DNA of 64,000 nt from Ciona savignyi (GCA_000149265.1 CH003330.1:25996-89995); one strand, 5' to 3'. Numbered from the stretch's first letter, positions 10,379 through 22,430 are shown. Notes: generated by a model from the letters alone, not told the origin. Numbers and translations are program-made.

Positions 10379-13300
10379 AATAATTCAAGATTTCATTTTT
10401 TCAGACAGGGGACAATACCCAAAGGTGCTATGTAAGTGCAATGTTTCCAAATTGTATCCTTATTTCGGTTTTGTCTTTCAATTATACATTAACATTACAG
10501 ATGGCTTAACAAAAAAAATTGTTTGACTGGAGAAGGTGGAAGGAAGACAGGGGAGGAAATGAGAGGGAGGCAGGCAGACAAACCAAAAAATTAATATTGT
10601 GAATGTGAACGGTGTAACACATGGAAAATGCTATCACTATTCTTCGGAACTTTGTTACCTTAAAATTATAATAATGAACATGAATGGTTTTAAAAGAGTG
10701 TTAAAGAGATTCCAACATGCCCAGAAGGCTCTCTCAATATGTCGTTAGAGTTTTTATTACAGAACTCTTCGCCTGTAGCCATATTCATAACTGTTTGTTA
10801 TTAAATTCTACTTAAGCCCAGTCTGCCAGGTGCTACCACATAGTGGTTGCTTTAGGTGCAATCTTTGTCTCTGGAACAATACAAGTCGCGCCGCTACCAC
10901 AAGGATAGCATGACAAACACATCACTTTTGGACTTTTGAAGTGCTAACACTTATGAAGAGTGTGCATGTTACCCAAGCACAAATAATGCGTCACCATGTA
11001 TTGGTGACATGATGTGATGTCATTTTGAGACAATTTACCACCTATTATAGAGGTGCGAACACGAAAACGTGTGTTTTGATTGCTCTGGCATGCTGTGCAG
11101 AAGTATTGTATTAATAAATAAATGGCCAAACCAAAGTATCAAGTAATTTGCCTTTTGTAAATGTGTACATGCAAAATGAACTTACACATTAATATAAGAG
11201 AATGGAAATACATCCAAAACATTTTGCTCAGTTAAACTTACCAAGAGGTGATTCCTCATAAGCTTAATGTAAGCAAAAAAACAGCATTTGCAATTAAAAG
11301 CGGAATTACAATAGAGCTGTGGCATTTTTTCCCATGACCACATTTCATTGTTTAAAATGGAGCACATATGCTTGCATGGTAAAAGCGATCTTTCCCAACT
11401 GCGGCATTGACAGTATATATTCCCTCCAGAATTTTCGATTCACTGAAAAATGTGAACATTCCATCTTCAGATAACATTGATGCATGTCGTGTGGGAATGT
11501 GTTTACAAGACTCGAGAGTTGACATCATATGAGTAATAAACCAATTTGGTCTTTCTTTAAGATACGATGGGATAGTGTCAGAAAATTTCTTCACTAATGA
11601 GGACATTCCTCTATTTTCTTTAATATACCTAAAAAAACATCTTAATTAGAACATCTTAGTACAAAATATTACAAGAATTTTACAAAAGAAAGAATAAACA
11701 ATTATTCAATATTACCGAGATTGGCGAGCAGGAATATAATCCTCCATTAACGAAGATAAGAGCCCAGAGAATGATTTGTTGTTTTTTGACAAAAAACGTT
11801 ATTTAAGATCTCGGTTTTGCCTGAAACAAAACTAGGTAATTTGCTATTAAAACCATCATTCAAACTTGATTTTTTTGCAATTTGATTAAAATTGATACTA
11901 AAATATTGCATGTAATAAAAACACAAGTAGGTACTGTCAAATTGGTATAAGTTTACAGTAAGGTGTTGTACTTGGGCAATGCACTTAGCTCTAGCAGATG
12001 CAGCAGCAAAACATTATTTACTCAAAGTTTGCAGAAGAAAAACAGGATTAGGGTACCTTTCAACAGCGTTGGTTGTCGTGGACACGGTATATTTAAAGTG
12101 GTACTTTTTAAACCCCCAAATCCAACGCTAAAAAAAATAGTTACGTTACGAGAGCTCACATCAAATTAGTTTAGTTTGTATACATTATAAAACAAACAAA
12201 TGTTAGTTAAAACTTGAAATGGTTAAAAAATAATTACCAATATATGTATTTATATTTTATTTTAATGGCTATAATAAATAGGTTTTTATACCTCTTTCAC
12301 CGGCAACCATATTTTTGAAATAGTTTTTAAATTTCTGGTTTTGCCACAGCTCTGACAATTTTAATGACTCCAGTGCAGATTCAAATTCCTTGGTGTCTCT
12401 TGCATCAGCAACCATGTAAAGAGCTTCCATACATTCAGCGCTGTGTTCGGACATGCAGTTTTCTCCCTTAGCAATCCACCGTTTCCATGCTTGTTTACGA
12501 TGAAAATCGCACAAGAGTACCGAACAATCTAAATGATAGACATATTATATTAGTACTTTTATACGATAACACAAAATTGTTACATTATTATGAAATTTGT
12601 TTCCGTAAAAATCCAAACCATGGCATTAAAGTTTTACTGTTTAGCTGTAAAATTACTATAAACCGGAGTTACTAGTGTAATATCATCGGTCGCTTTATAT
12701 TGTAGAATTGTGCAAAGTAAATAAATATCTTTCTAATTTACCACTCACTAGTAAACACCTCCTCAAATGCATTGATTTCTTCATTATCGAAATCAGTTAA
12801 ACAAACATGTGGATTAAATTTTGGATTCCAGGAGCGAATCATCTCAAGTGCTTCTTTGATGCTCTTTTTTGATTCATCTTGAACAATGAACGTGGCCACA
12901 ACTTGGCAGCCCACATTGGTTTTGACGACCAGGAAAAATAGTGGCAATGCATATTTGGAAGTTTTATATGTTGCATCAAGGCAACACCAATAATTGCCAT
13001 ACAGATTTAACAGATGTTTTTGAAATTCAGTTTGGTAGACAAATAGTAATGTCTGTTCACTATAATCTGTTGGTATTTTAACATCGCCATTTTTGGGGAT
13101 ATTGCTGTTGATAACATCTATATTGTACAGGGTATTTTTTATATGTGGCCTGAAATAAACGCTATTATCAGCATGCTTCGCTTGGTACTCTTCTACCATA
13201 TGTTCCACATTAACTTGGTCCAATTTACTAAAGCGATTTTTTATGTTTTGGTGATTCATTTTGGTATAAATTTCTTTTCGTTCCGGAAAATATCGCCGGT

Positions 13301-14862
13301 TTTCAATATTTACAGATTTTCCTTCTGGGAACAGTGTGCTATCAGTTTGTACTTTTAATTTTAATATACGTCGCATTTCGTCGACGTTTTTAATTCCTTC
13401 CATAACATAATTGTTAATCAGTTGTGCAATTCGTTTATCCATGGTCTGAGATATACCATCTTGCCCTCCCAATACGTGATTAAGTGTGGTTTTTCGCATT
13501 GGAATAGTTGAGAAATATAAGCACCTTTGCATCAATTACTTTATTCCCGGTATCAGCTGCAAGTTTTAAATCCAAAATTTGCTTTGGTCCTGCTGTTTTT
13601 AGTCGAATCAGCTGCAAGCTAAAAATCAAATCAAAATAAATTTTCCTTCGTGTTCATGAGTTATCTGCCTGATTACTGATCTTGAGTGGGGATGCCTTGC
13701 TAAGGATTCACAAGTAAACGGTTAGAGTCTGTTGAACATATTCTTTAATCTCACCTTGAAATTAGGATAGTACATCCTTTGATGCATTGTTATTCGGGCG
13801 TGACAGTCCAACTTTTTAGTAGGATGATACATGGCACGCATGACAGAAATAGCTTCTGTATGATCATCCTTTTCTTTCTAGTGTAAAAATTTAATATTAG
13901 TCTAGCATAGTTGAAACCTCTGGCGGATCTAGAACAAAATAGTAGGAGTTTCGTGAACAAAGCAAGCACAACTTTTTGTCCAGAGAGCATTTTTTTTTGT
14001 AAAAAGGGAAGTTCTGAACCCTGTAAAGACTACTGGGATCTGGCGTTGGTTAAAACATAAGTACAGTACCATATTACAATGCAATGATTTATTTAATATA
14101 GAAGATTAATTAGGTTATATTACCAACTCTCTTTCAGCTTTTTGTTTTAGTTTAAAAGCTTTATGTCTATCTGGTCCATGATGACAATGCAGAACTTTTG
14201 ATCCGCTAAGAGGAGTGTATGGAACATATTCCTTGCAACTTCCATTTGAAAAATGGCTTGTCAACTCCCAACGTCTAAACTTTTTTGGGAAATCTATAAT
14301 GTTAAAGATGTGTAAACTTCTAATTAACGCCTAGAACGAAAAAAAATATATATATATACCAGTTATGGGCATCATCATATTCAGAGGGGCACAAAATTTA
14401 AAAATATTTAAAACCAGTAGTAAATTGGTGGCAGTTTACATGGGAGATTAGTTAAAGCATCATCAAAGCGGCAGTCGTCCTTTAAATCCTTAATGAATAT
14501 AAACTTTTTGTCGTAGGGTACTTACTTCACCTTTATTTTGTTGCATCAATAAAACTAGAACAGCTATTTTAAAGAAATTAATTCTATTTTAATGTCACCA
14601 AATAGAGATTTGGTCGCAATACCTTTATACAAGTTACCTTCTTTTTGAAATTTGGTTGTCTGAACTGTTACAAATCTGTAGCAGTTTTCAGCTTCAAAAG
14701 AAGCAACCCAGTGTAGTGCTTCTTCCAAATTATTAAAATGTAAAATTTCTTTAATATTATCCTCAGGACCTTTTTCTTAATAGGAAATAAAAAATAAATT
14801 TAAACATTTGACATACAAAAAAAACAACTTATGGGTACTATATAGAAAAATGCTACTACAAT

Positions 14863-14946
14863 ATGATCTGACGATTGCCCGTGTGTTAATTCCCTTGGTT
14901 TTCCAATTCACAGGGATGAACATGAATATATTTTCTATCCTATCCT
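14863..14946 (+). repeat. SINE 3' fragment
   Basis: Only the conserved tail is present: TGATCTGACGATTGCCCGTG followed by the TTGGTTTTCCAATTCACAGG block and CCTATCCTA. Within an intron of the MuDR-like transposase. Confidence 0.8.
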
Positions 14947-14954
14947 ATACACTA

Positions 14955-15070
14955 TTTGTGTGAAAACTAACTCTAAGCTCTAACGATAATCTCAACCCCA
15001 ACACTAATCTCAACTCTAACCCCAACCTTAAAGCTAATCTCTACCTGAACACTAATCCTAACCCAACTAG
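14955..15070. repeat. Degenerate telomere-like tract
   Basis: A run of TAACCCCAAC, CTAATCTCAAC and CTAACCCAAC words, variants of the AACCCT unit. Similar tracts occur within the GGTGCCTCTAA repeats at 8480-8575, 22260-22330 and 24880-24960, so this is more likely part of a dispersed repeat than a true interstitial telomere. Confidence 0.6.
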
Positions 15071-16180
15071 TCAACCACGCACGGGGTCGTTGTACATTGC
15101 ACCAGTATCGATATATTACCGGTACTTAATCTGTGAATAACAGTTTACTAACTGCTGCCTTTATATTCATCATACCGCATATTGTTTTTCTAGATTTTCT
15201 GGATCTTGAACAAGGAGGTGCGGTTTGAAAATCATCTTCACTATCTAAACTGTCTTCCAACTTGACAACAACTGAAGACTAAAATAAAACCACTGTTAAC
15301 AAAAAATTCTGTTTGATTAGGTCTATGCTGTATGCTAACTGAATAGGCTAGTAGGCTATTGCGTAAGCCAAATTTACTAACATATACCACAGGCCTAGCT
15401 GTAACTAAAGTGAACATTTTTGGTATTTCTCCCTACGAACTAAAGTAACCGTACACAGGCCTATGCTATGATTTACGGTATATAAATGTACTCACAGACA
15501 TCCTTTATTCGCAAACTATTGAACGAAATTCAATCAAATATTTTAAATGTTTTCCTGTAAAACAAAAGTAGTGAGAAAGGTTATAAAATGAAACCAACGC
15601 CATTGCTCAACTTAGCAGACGACGTGGTCGGTGGACTGCAAAAAAAAACTTTTTTCTTTTTGTCGTTCCGCATGAAACACTCTCTCCTAGGAATTCCTCG
15701 ATGCCATGCAGCTTCTACCGATTTCACGTGACTGACGCACTTTGTAACGAACTTTTAGGTACCAGCATGTGCGTTTCGGAAAGTTATGATAGTTTATAGT
15801 TTTTGAGGGGTCCAAGTAAAATTTTTTACACTAGCTGCAAACTTAATTTAGATCGGAGAAGATTAGCCTTAAAGCTGAAGTTAGTCGGAAGTGATAAAGT
15901 AGGTGCATACCTTGCTTACAAATAGAACAAAAACATGGCCGCCTCAATTTAAGTATCTTTAATTTTGACTTTTAGATTTGTAGTATCTAAGTACTCAATG
16001 AGACACTATGTTGAGGTACACTGTGAGACAGAATACAAGACTGTTTAATCATGTTTTTGGGGGGATTTAAGCTTACAAAAAGCATTTATATGTTCAGAAA
16101 TAGCCTATGCAGTAACTAGCCAAGTTTATACATTTATCCAGTTTTAGACATTTATTATTTTAATAACTAAGAGTGTACTC

Positions 16181-18252
16181 ATGGGAAGAATTGTAAAAGT
16201 AAATTTAGAAGACCGTAAAATTGGCTCATCATCAGAACATTGTATGAGTGAAGCTGTTCAGTTGGTTTTGTCCAATAAATGGAGCCTAAGAAAGGCAGCA
16301 GATCATACAGGAGTGAAATTTCAAACATTAGCAAGGTATGTCAATAAGCAAAAAGCTGCTGCTAATAACCATGTTAGGATGACACCGAACTATGCTGTGC
16401 GTAGAGTGTTTACAGATGCAGATGAGCAAGAGCTTGCCGAGTATATTAAAACCACTGCGAGAATGTGTTTTGGCCTCACTACAGTTGATACACGAAAACT
16501 TGCATTTGAAATGGCACAAAAGAATAACCTTGATTTTCCTCAACAATGGTCTGAAAACAAATTGGCAGGAAAAGACTGGCTTCGTGGGTTTATACAGAGA
16601 AACCCAAGAATTTCTATTCGGCAACCAGAAGCTTGTAGTCTTTCGAGAATGACGTCATTTAATAAACATAATGTTAACCAGTTCTATGAAAACTTGAGGT
16701 TGATTTATAGCCGGAATTCATCTGTGCTTTGTGCGGCTACAAGGATCTTCAATTTAGATGAGACTGCCACACCCACCGTCTCTGCACCAAAGGCTATTCT
16801 TGCTGAAAAGGGTGTCAAGCAAATTTCCAAAGCAACTAGTGGTGAAAGAGGTTTACTTATAACAACATGTGCTATTGTGTGTGCTGCTGGTACATTCTTA
16901 CCACCAGCAATGGTGTTTCCAAGATGCAACTTCAATATCTCACATGTTAAATGGTGCTCCACCCGGGACTCTTGGTTTAGCTCAAAAATCAGGTTGGATG
17001 AACTCGGAACTCTTTTCACAGGTGATGGAACACTTCATCAAGCACTCTTCAAGCTCAAAAGAAAATCCAAGTCTGTTAATTTTTGACAACCATGAAAGCC
17101 ACATGTCACTTAAAGTCCTGGACCTGGCAAGAGAAAATGGTGTGACAATATTGACACTGCCACCTCATTGTTCACACAAAATGCAACCATTAGATGTTTC
17201 TGTGTTTTTTCCATTTAAATCATTTTATAGAGCTGCAATGGATAGTTGGATGCTGCAGAATGCAGGGCAGCCCTGCACATTGTACAACGTCGCTCAATTG
17301 GTTGGAATAGCACATATGAAATCGATGACTCCTTCAAATATTGTATCAGGATTTAAGCATACTGGAATTTTTCCCTTTGACCCAAAACATATTTTCTGAG
17401 GATGATTTTTTGCTGTCATATGTGACTGATAGACCTTTAGAAACAACATCATTAAATATAAGCACAGGTATGAATAGTAACGTCAATCTGAAGGATGACT
17501 CTAGTCCGGAAAACAGTGTCCAAAATGAATATGTGGAGTGGAATGCTGACAACAGTGCACCTGCGGATCAGGACTTTTTTCTTGATGACATAACTGGGGA
17601 GATAAAAAGTAATCAATCATGTAGTTCAGATTGTGGTCCAACAGTTTCAAACAAGAAGATTAGCACCCCATTAAACAAAGCTTCAAACAAGGGATGTGTT
17701 CAGTTTTCCCCAGAAGATATACGCGACTATCCTAAAGCTTTGCCACGAAAATCAAAAGCAGTTGGTCGTAAAAAGGGCAAAAGCACCATATTAACTGATA
17801 CTCCGGAGAAAATGCTGGTTAAACAAAAAGAACTTGCACATTGTAGTAGAAAACGCCCAAAAAATATAAGGAAGAAATCACTTTTTGGCAAAAAAAGGAA
17901 AGAGTCGTTCTCCTCCAGTGATGATGAAGATTTGCTCCCACTTAACTTTATCAATCACCTCGGTACCAGTCCAGGAATTGGTGATTTTGTCCTGCATGAA
18001 ATTAAAAAGAATGTTTTTTATGTTGCTGAGTTACTAAGTGAAGTAGATGAAGATGGGGACTTTGAGGTGTCTTACCTGCGAAAAAGTTCAAAACATAAAA
18101 ACAAATTTGTTAAGCCTTCGGTTTTGGATCTAGCATCTGCACCAAAAGATGAAATAAAATACATCCTGCCTCCAGCGATTGAGTTAAAAAACAAGCGCTA
18201 TAGCTCATTATATTCCTTTGCTGTCCAATTGACTGGTCTTGATGTGCGATGA
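16181..18252 (+). pseudogene. Pogo-like transposase (psq HTH, CENPB HTH, DDE), frame broken
   Basis: From an ATG at 16181 the first frame gives a pipsqueak-type helix-turn-helix (KWSLRKAADHTGVKFQTLAR), a CENPB/Tc5-type DNA-binding domain (about residues 80-160, LAGKDWLRGFIQRNP) and the first catalytic motif IFNLDETATPTV. A second frame carries SLLIFDNHESHMSLKV (second Asp) and PPHCSHKMQPLDVSVFFPFK (third Asp), then GFKHTGIFPFDPKHIF. A third frame, to the stop at 18252, gives a charged Ser/Lys-rich tail and a small C-terminal domain (GDFVLHEIKKNVFYVAELLS ... VSYLRKSSK). The frame changes lie near 16955 and 17393 and look like single-base indels, not introns. Domain order matches long-tailed pogo/jerky-like transposases of invertebrates. 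The source element sits on the same strand with both ends present. Confidence 0.85.
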
Positions 18253-18911
18253 GTGTGTTTTCTCACTGTTCCATAAATATTTTTCACTTTTCTTGTTTTA
18301 ATGTTCTGTTCCCTTTGGTCTGGATTGCCATTTAAAACTGTTGTTAAACACTGTTTTTTATGTGTGAATTGCTCATTGCGGTTTCAAACTTGTATTAAAC
18401 TGTATCAGTCTGCATAATTTACCGTGTCGCAATAGATTGACACACTGAACTTTTTTAATATTTTTGTCAATTTTTAAAACATTGGTAAGTTTGTGCCATG
18501 TAATAAACTTTCATGTTGAAGTTTACATTGGGTTCGCACATGTATGTAAACAAATTTACAGCAGCTTACGTCGGGAATGACCGTACATATGAATATTTTA
18601 AGCTAGTAAGTAATACATTGTTAAATAGGGGCGATTTAAACAGCAATTTATACAACCTGTACAAATGTCCCACTGTGTACTAGGGTGTGTCTCACTGTAT
18701 ACCGGGGTGGTACCCAGTGGGACAAAAAAGGTACCCCCCATTAAACCCCATTTTTATCAGAACACATGGGTGGTAAAAAAAATATAGTACCGCCATTAGA
18801 TACCCAAATGATTGTTTAATGATATTAACACAAAAAATTTAAAATAAAATGATTATTATTAAAGATATTGAATAAAATGCATTTTTCGTATCACTGAGTA
18901 CCACTCTCCCC

Positions 18912-20460
18912 TACAGACGTGTTGCAGTTTCACAGCAAATGAAAAAAAAAGTCAAAAACAATTTGTTACTCATGATTCCAAAATACAGCCACTTCCCATT
19001 TTGCCTATAATATATACATTGACCATGTTTACACACACGCGTTCGATCCTGCGCACAGTGTGCTTGATTTTCTAAGCTGGTTCGGAAGCTCTCCAGCTGT
19101 AGCAATACTAGCAAAGGTATTTTAGAATTGTAACTTACCTAAACCCCAAACCTATGTGCCTGTCCCTTAAGTTTTCTCTTACGCTGTATGGCGTCAGTGT
19201 AACTAAAGATCTACCATTGCCCACATGCACTTAGCCCGAAATTCTTCGGACCGTCACACAACGCAAACAGTTTTTACATATTTTGTATTGACTACGTATA
19301 CTTTAATACTAAACCTGCCCGTAGACCTACCTTAAGTTGTAACTTGTTTATAATAGACTTTTTATTGATTATCCTTGGTATAATGTCGGAGGACTGTTAT
19401 AGTTTTGCATACGCTTTTTATTACTCATTAGTTAGCATACCAACGCGTCGAACTAATACTAGTTGTAAAATGAATTGTATTTCACATAAAATTTAAATAA
19501 ATTTTATTGTTACCCCAGCTTAGTTTTGTGGGTCACTGCGTTTCTCCTACAGCCGAAGGGTTAAATGATCGAAGTCATTGGCTGCAAGGCACTTAGCAGA
19601 CATAGTTGGAACCCAGCACAATAATGGGTATATCTTTATTGTAGTCGGTTGTTACATATATATCATAGCATAGAATATTCATGTTTATGCCAGTGATTGG
19701 GAAAGCATAAGGAGCGTTATGACACGGGTGATCATCACTTTACTATACCCGCCCATGGTCGGTTTACCAAGAATATTATATAATAGTGAGAAGTTTTTTT
19801 TCAGTTTTACTAGAATCCATTAATTAGGCGGTTTTGCTATGCGCTTTGCTTAAAGACACAAAAATCGATTAAATAAAAAGCGACCAGTTTTAATTTCACA
19901 AGTTTTCGACCGAAAGGCGACGCTATACCTTAGGCTACGAAGCCTAAGCTATTTGGTATGATAAATGATGTGGATTCGAAACCATCTTCTGGACAATTGA
20001 ATTTACGAGTCGAACTACAATAAACGCCTTAACTACATAATATAGAAGGATAAGGCGTTCGACTTATTCTTCTTCCTATCTCTCCAATGCAAAACTGAGA
20101 TTTTTCACAATTCAAAATTGAAGCTTGGGTCTGCAACCTAAACTCAAAACCCTCCAAAAAAATATTTAAATATTTTATTTAATATTTCACAACACCACTG
20201 TTACTTAGTAAAACACAGTGACTAAGGAGGGGGGGGGGTTATTACTCGTGACGGTCTGCCGCGCATACGGGCCTTAATTGGTTATACGCCATCTATAACC
20301 CTTTAACTATATGTCATGATGTCATATCTGTTTGGAAAACCTTACGTTATTTTTTTATATGGTGTGCTAGTTGTATGTTTTATATATTTGTAGTGCTGAG
20401 TTCCAAAAACAAAACACGGAAATTTACAATGGTATATATTGGTATAGGCATGTCCAGTTT
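18912..20460. other. Intergenic, SINE debris
   Basis: No supportable gene. A minus-strand SINE fragment lies at about 19663-19770 (TATTCATGTTTATGCC block and GGGTGATCATCACTTTACTA, degenerate). Another head-like piece with CCGAAAGGCGACGC lies near 19910. A poly-G run occurs at 20227-20238. Confidence 0.5.
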
Positions 20461-20469
20461 TAAGTCCGT

Positions 20470-20725
20470 TAAAGGGTAATTATTGGATAACTACGCGCCC
20501 ACCGTCGGGTTGCTAATGCGGTGTGTTCTAGTACAGCCAATTGATCCACTCGTTTTTCGTTTTTATAACCGAGCCAAGGATCAACCCATGATGGACTCGT
20601 CACCAGGACCATTTTTTGTATAAGAGTCGGTGTGTTTATCGGTCGCGTTAACCATTTGACCACACTGCCGTGCATTGATCCACTCGGTTCGAGCAATGTC
20701 CGCTAAGTGCTTATCCCAAGGACAT
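20470..20725 (-). repeat. Composite SINE: class-II tRNA-like module inside the common SINE body
   Basis: On the minus strand the middle reads GTGGTCAAATGGTTAACGCG (Ser/Leu-tRNA-like A box) through CATCATGGGTTGATCCTTGG, whereas the outer parts (CACCGTCGGGTTGCTAATGC on +, and AATGTCCGCTAAGTGCTTAT CCCAAGGAC) match the body of the common SINE. The order suggests recombination or insertion of one SINE family into the other. Confidence 0.6.
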
Positions 20726-20885
20726 GTAGTGTGTAGAGGCTGCTTTTTCTTCGGAACCAAAGCGTCGAAGCAGCATGTTATATCTATCGAAAGTATAGCA
20801 TCCCTCCTAGATAACTATGTGCATTTGAACTATGGACAGGATCTTTTTACAGTAATTCGTAATGCAATACATGATTTCTAAATAC

Positions 20886-21184
20886 CAATAGGATAGGATA
20901 GGATATTCATCTTTATCCCCGTGAATGGGAAAACCAAGAGGGTTATCACATGAGCAATCGTCAGATCACCTCGCGCCCATCGTCGGGTTACCGGAGCTAT
21001 TGCAGTGTGTTGTATATGAAAGGCACGTTCCTTTAATTTGGTAGAACCCATTAAGCCTCTAGGTTCAGGCACTGTCCGTTAAGTGCCTTGCCCAAGGACA
21101 CAACCGACTACCTAGCGTCCAGTTTCGCACCTGCAACCTATACCGGCTGAAAGTCGTCGGACTAAACCACTAGACTAACCGGGC
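20886..21184 (-). repeat. tRNA-derived SINE, near full length
   Basis: Reverse orientation copy: starts with the tail complement (AGGATAGGATATTCATCTTT), contains ATCACCTCGCGCCCATCGTC and CCTTGCCCAAGGACACAACC, and ends at the tRNA-like head (ACCACTAGACTAACCGGGC). Flanks were not resolved into a target duplication. Confidence 0.85.
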
Positions 21185-21640
21185 GGAAGACTTTTTTTGC
21201 AATGTCCGGTGTTGATAAAAGGTGGTTGATCTAATAAAATTTAATTGTTTTGGTAAAATTGGACACAATAAACTTAATTTCAACAATTCGCCTTTGAATT
21301 TAAACAAGGTGAGATTTTTTTTCTTCCCGCCGATTTTAATTTGTCGAAACAACTGGCGTGGTAAATGTAAAATACGGTCGTAAAGAACATTATAACGAAT
21401 CAGAAACAAGGTGGTGAGAGTTTTGTAAAATGTATTTTATTTAGCCTAGGTTTTGTTTCTTGCTTATTGTATATAAGTTGTGTTTTATTTTCATTTTTGT
21501 AACTTTTACGGTTATATTGTCCTGCTGCATAGTGTAAAGTTCTAAAGATTAGCATCAATAAAATGAAGAAGGGAAACTGCTTACTAAAATAAGGAAAACG
21601 AATCTAACCGTGGCCTAGACGCTTTTTAAGGGGCTTGACG

Positions 21641-21751
21641 GGTTCCTCTAATTACTAAATGATTGCTTGGAGCGGATGGAACCCTAACTCTATCGCTTTG
21701 GACCCTATCTCTCCAAGCAATTCAAGTGATCCTGTAGTAATTAGAGGTACC
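21641..21751. repeat. Short palindromic GGTWCCTCTAAWTAC element
   Basis: Ends GGTTCCTCTAATTACTA and GTAGTAATTAGAGGTACC are inverted repeats; the interior also folds (GATTGCTTGGAG with CTCCAAGCAATT). About 111 bp and non-coding. Relatives at 22179-22430 and 8432-8575. Confidence 0.65.
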
Positions 21752-22178
21752 AGGCCTTACCAATCTGCGGGAAAGCGCATCATTTTGCAAGACAGTGAGA
21801 AGATGGGCAGAGGGGTATTTGTGTCACTAACATAAGCGGGAAGGGGTAGGGGTACATCACGAGTGGCACAGGTTATATTATGCATGCACAACATACGGCC
21901 CATTGGTCGGGTCCGGCTGATTATGGGATTTTGACCGGCTCACATACTGTATTTAACCATACTCTGTAATTAAGATATTAAATACTATTTATGTAATAAT
22001 CCGGCCCACCAAGGACTTCATTTTCCCACAATCTGCGGAAAGAGTGGGTCATGACAACACACTATATTACATGAGAATAGGTATTTCGTCAATAACTTAG
22101 TGGGACAGGTTATAACACGAGCGACACTGGGTATATGATAAATGGAAAGAAGTAATTTTTTTCACCAAGATGAGAGGG

Positions 22179-22430
22179 GTGCCTCTAAATACTACAGGAC
22201 CGCTTGGATCGCTTAGATCGCTTGGAGCGCTTCGATCACTTAGATTGCTATGGAAAGTAATTCTAAGCCTGTTCCAAACACTAATCTCAACCCCAGAACT
22301 AACTTTAACCCCAACCCTAACATTAATATCATGGCTTTTGCAATTACGAAGTGTAGTAAGCGATCCAAGCGCTCCAAGAGATCCAAGCGATCCATGCGCT
22401 CCAAGCGTCCCTGTTGTATTTAGAGGTACT
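22179..22430. repeat. GGTGCCTCTAAATAC palindromic repeat with telomere-like core
   Basis: Inverted ends GGTGCCTCTAAATACTACAG and TGTTGTATTTAGAGGTACT enclose repeated GATCGCTTGGAGCGCTT-type words, mirrored as CCAAGCGATCC words on the right, and a tract of AACCCTAAC-like words (22295-22325). It looks like an intact copy of the family seen in part at 8432. The short ORFs on both strands here follow from the palindrome and are not genes. Confidence 0.7.

Larger units (their letters stand above)
11360..15501 (-). pseudogene. MuDR-like (MULE, CaRF-like type) transposase, multi-exon, decayed
   Basis: Exons modelled by GT/AG sites and phase: 15496-15501 (ATG TCT), 15176-15278, 14638-14775, 14124-14293, 13755-13877, 12749-13611, 12292-12528, 11716-11820 and about 11360-11628. 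The N-terminal exons hold an acidic Ser-rich leader and a Cys/His region (HCHHGPDRH, LDCHARITMH). The core at 12749-13535 has the MULE signature: WCCLDATYKTSKYALPLFFL (first catalytic Asp), then VCLTDFDNEEINAFEEVF (second Asp), followed in the next exon by VLLCDFHRKQAWKRW. It resembles the family annotated in fish and invertebrates as calcium-responsive-transcription-factor-like proteins, which are transposase-derived. A frame change near 13500-13545 and another in the 11716-11820 exon suggest it is no longer functional; one exon between 12292 and 11820 may be missed, and the C-terminal zinc-finger part is unresolved. Confidence 0.75.
8671..15719 (-). mobile_element. MuDR/MULE DNA transposon, 7.05 kb, long inverted repeats, 9-bp target duplication
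   Basis: The two ends are inverted copies: GGTAGAAGCTGCATGGCATC at 8671 and its complement ending at 15719, with similarity continuing for roughly 130-150 bp (through GGAATTCCTAGGAGAGAGTG and GCGGAACGACAAAAAG to AAGTTGAGC), once the hAT MITE that splits the left repeat is set aside. GATTTCACG flanks both sides (8662-8670 and 15720-15728), the 9-bp duplication typical of Mutator-like elements. It encodes a multi-exon minus-strand transposase (11360-15501). Later insertions into it are a hAT MITE (8789-9261), a SINE (10085-10378), a SINE tail (14863-14946) and telomere-like DNA (14955-15070). Good conservation of the ends suggests moderate age. Confidence 0.88.
7865..18911 (+). mobile_element. 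Pogo-like (Tc1/mariner superfamily) DNA transposon, expanded to 11 kb by nested insertions
   Basis: The left end GGGGAGAGTGGTACTGAGTG (7865) is the inverse of the right end, which reads GTACCACTCTCCCC up to 18911, with TA on each side (7863-7864 and 18912-18913), the usual pogo/Tc1 target. Inside both ends, and again near 15990-16025, short motifs of the form GGTAC(A/T)CAGTGGGAC recur, which may be transposase-binding sites. The transposase lies on + at 16181-18252. The native element is only a few kilobases: 7959-15719 is accounted for by a MITE and a MuDR-like element that landed at the same spot. The transposase frame is disrupted, so this copy is unlikely to move by itself. Confidence 0.85.

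Noticed and set aside
10944-11367. Minus-strand ORFs with scattered Cys/His, possibly the zinc-finger end of the MuDR-like transposase
   Set aside because: Cysteine spacing does not give a clear SWIM pattern in one frame, so not included in the exon model.
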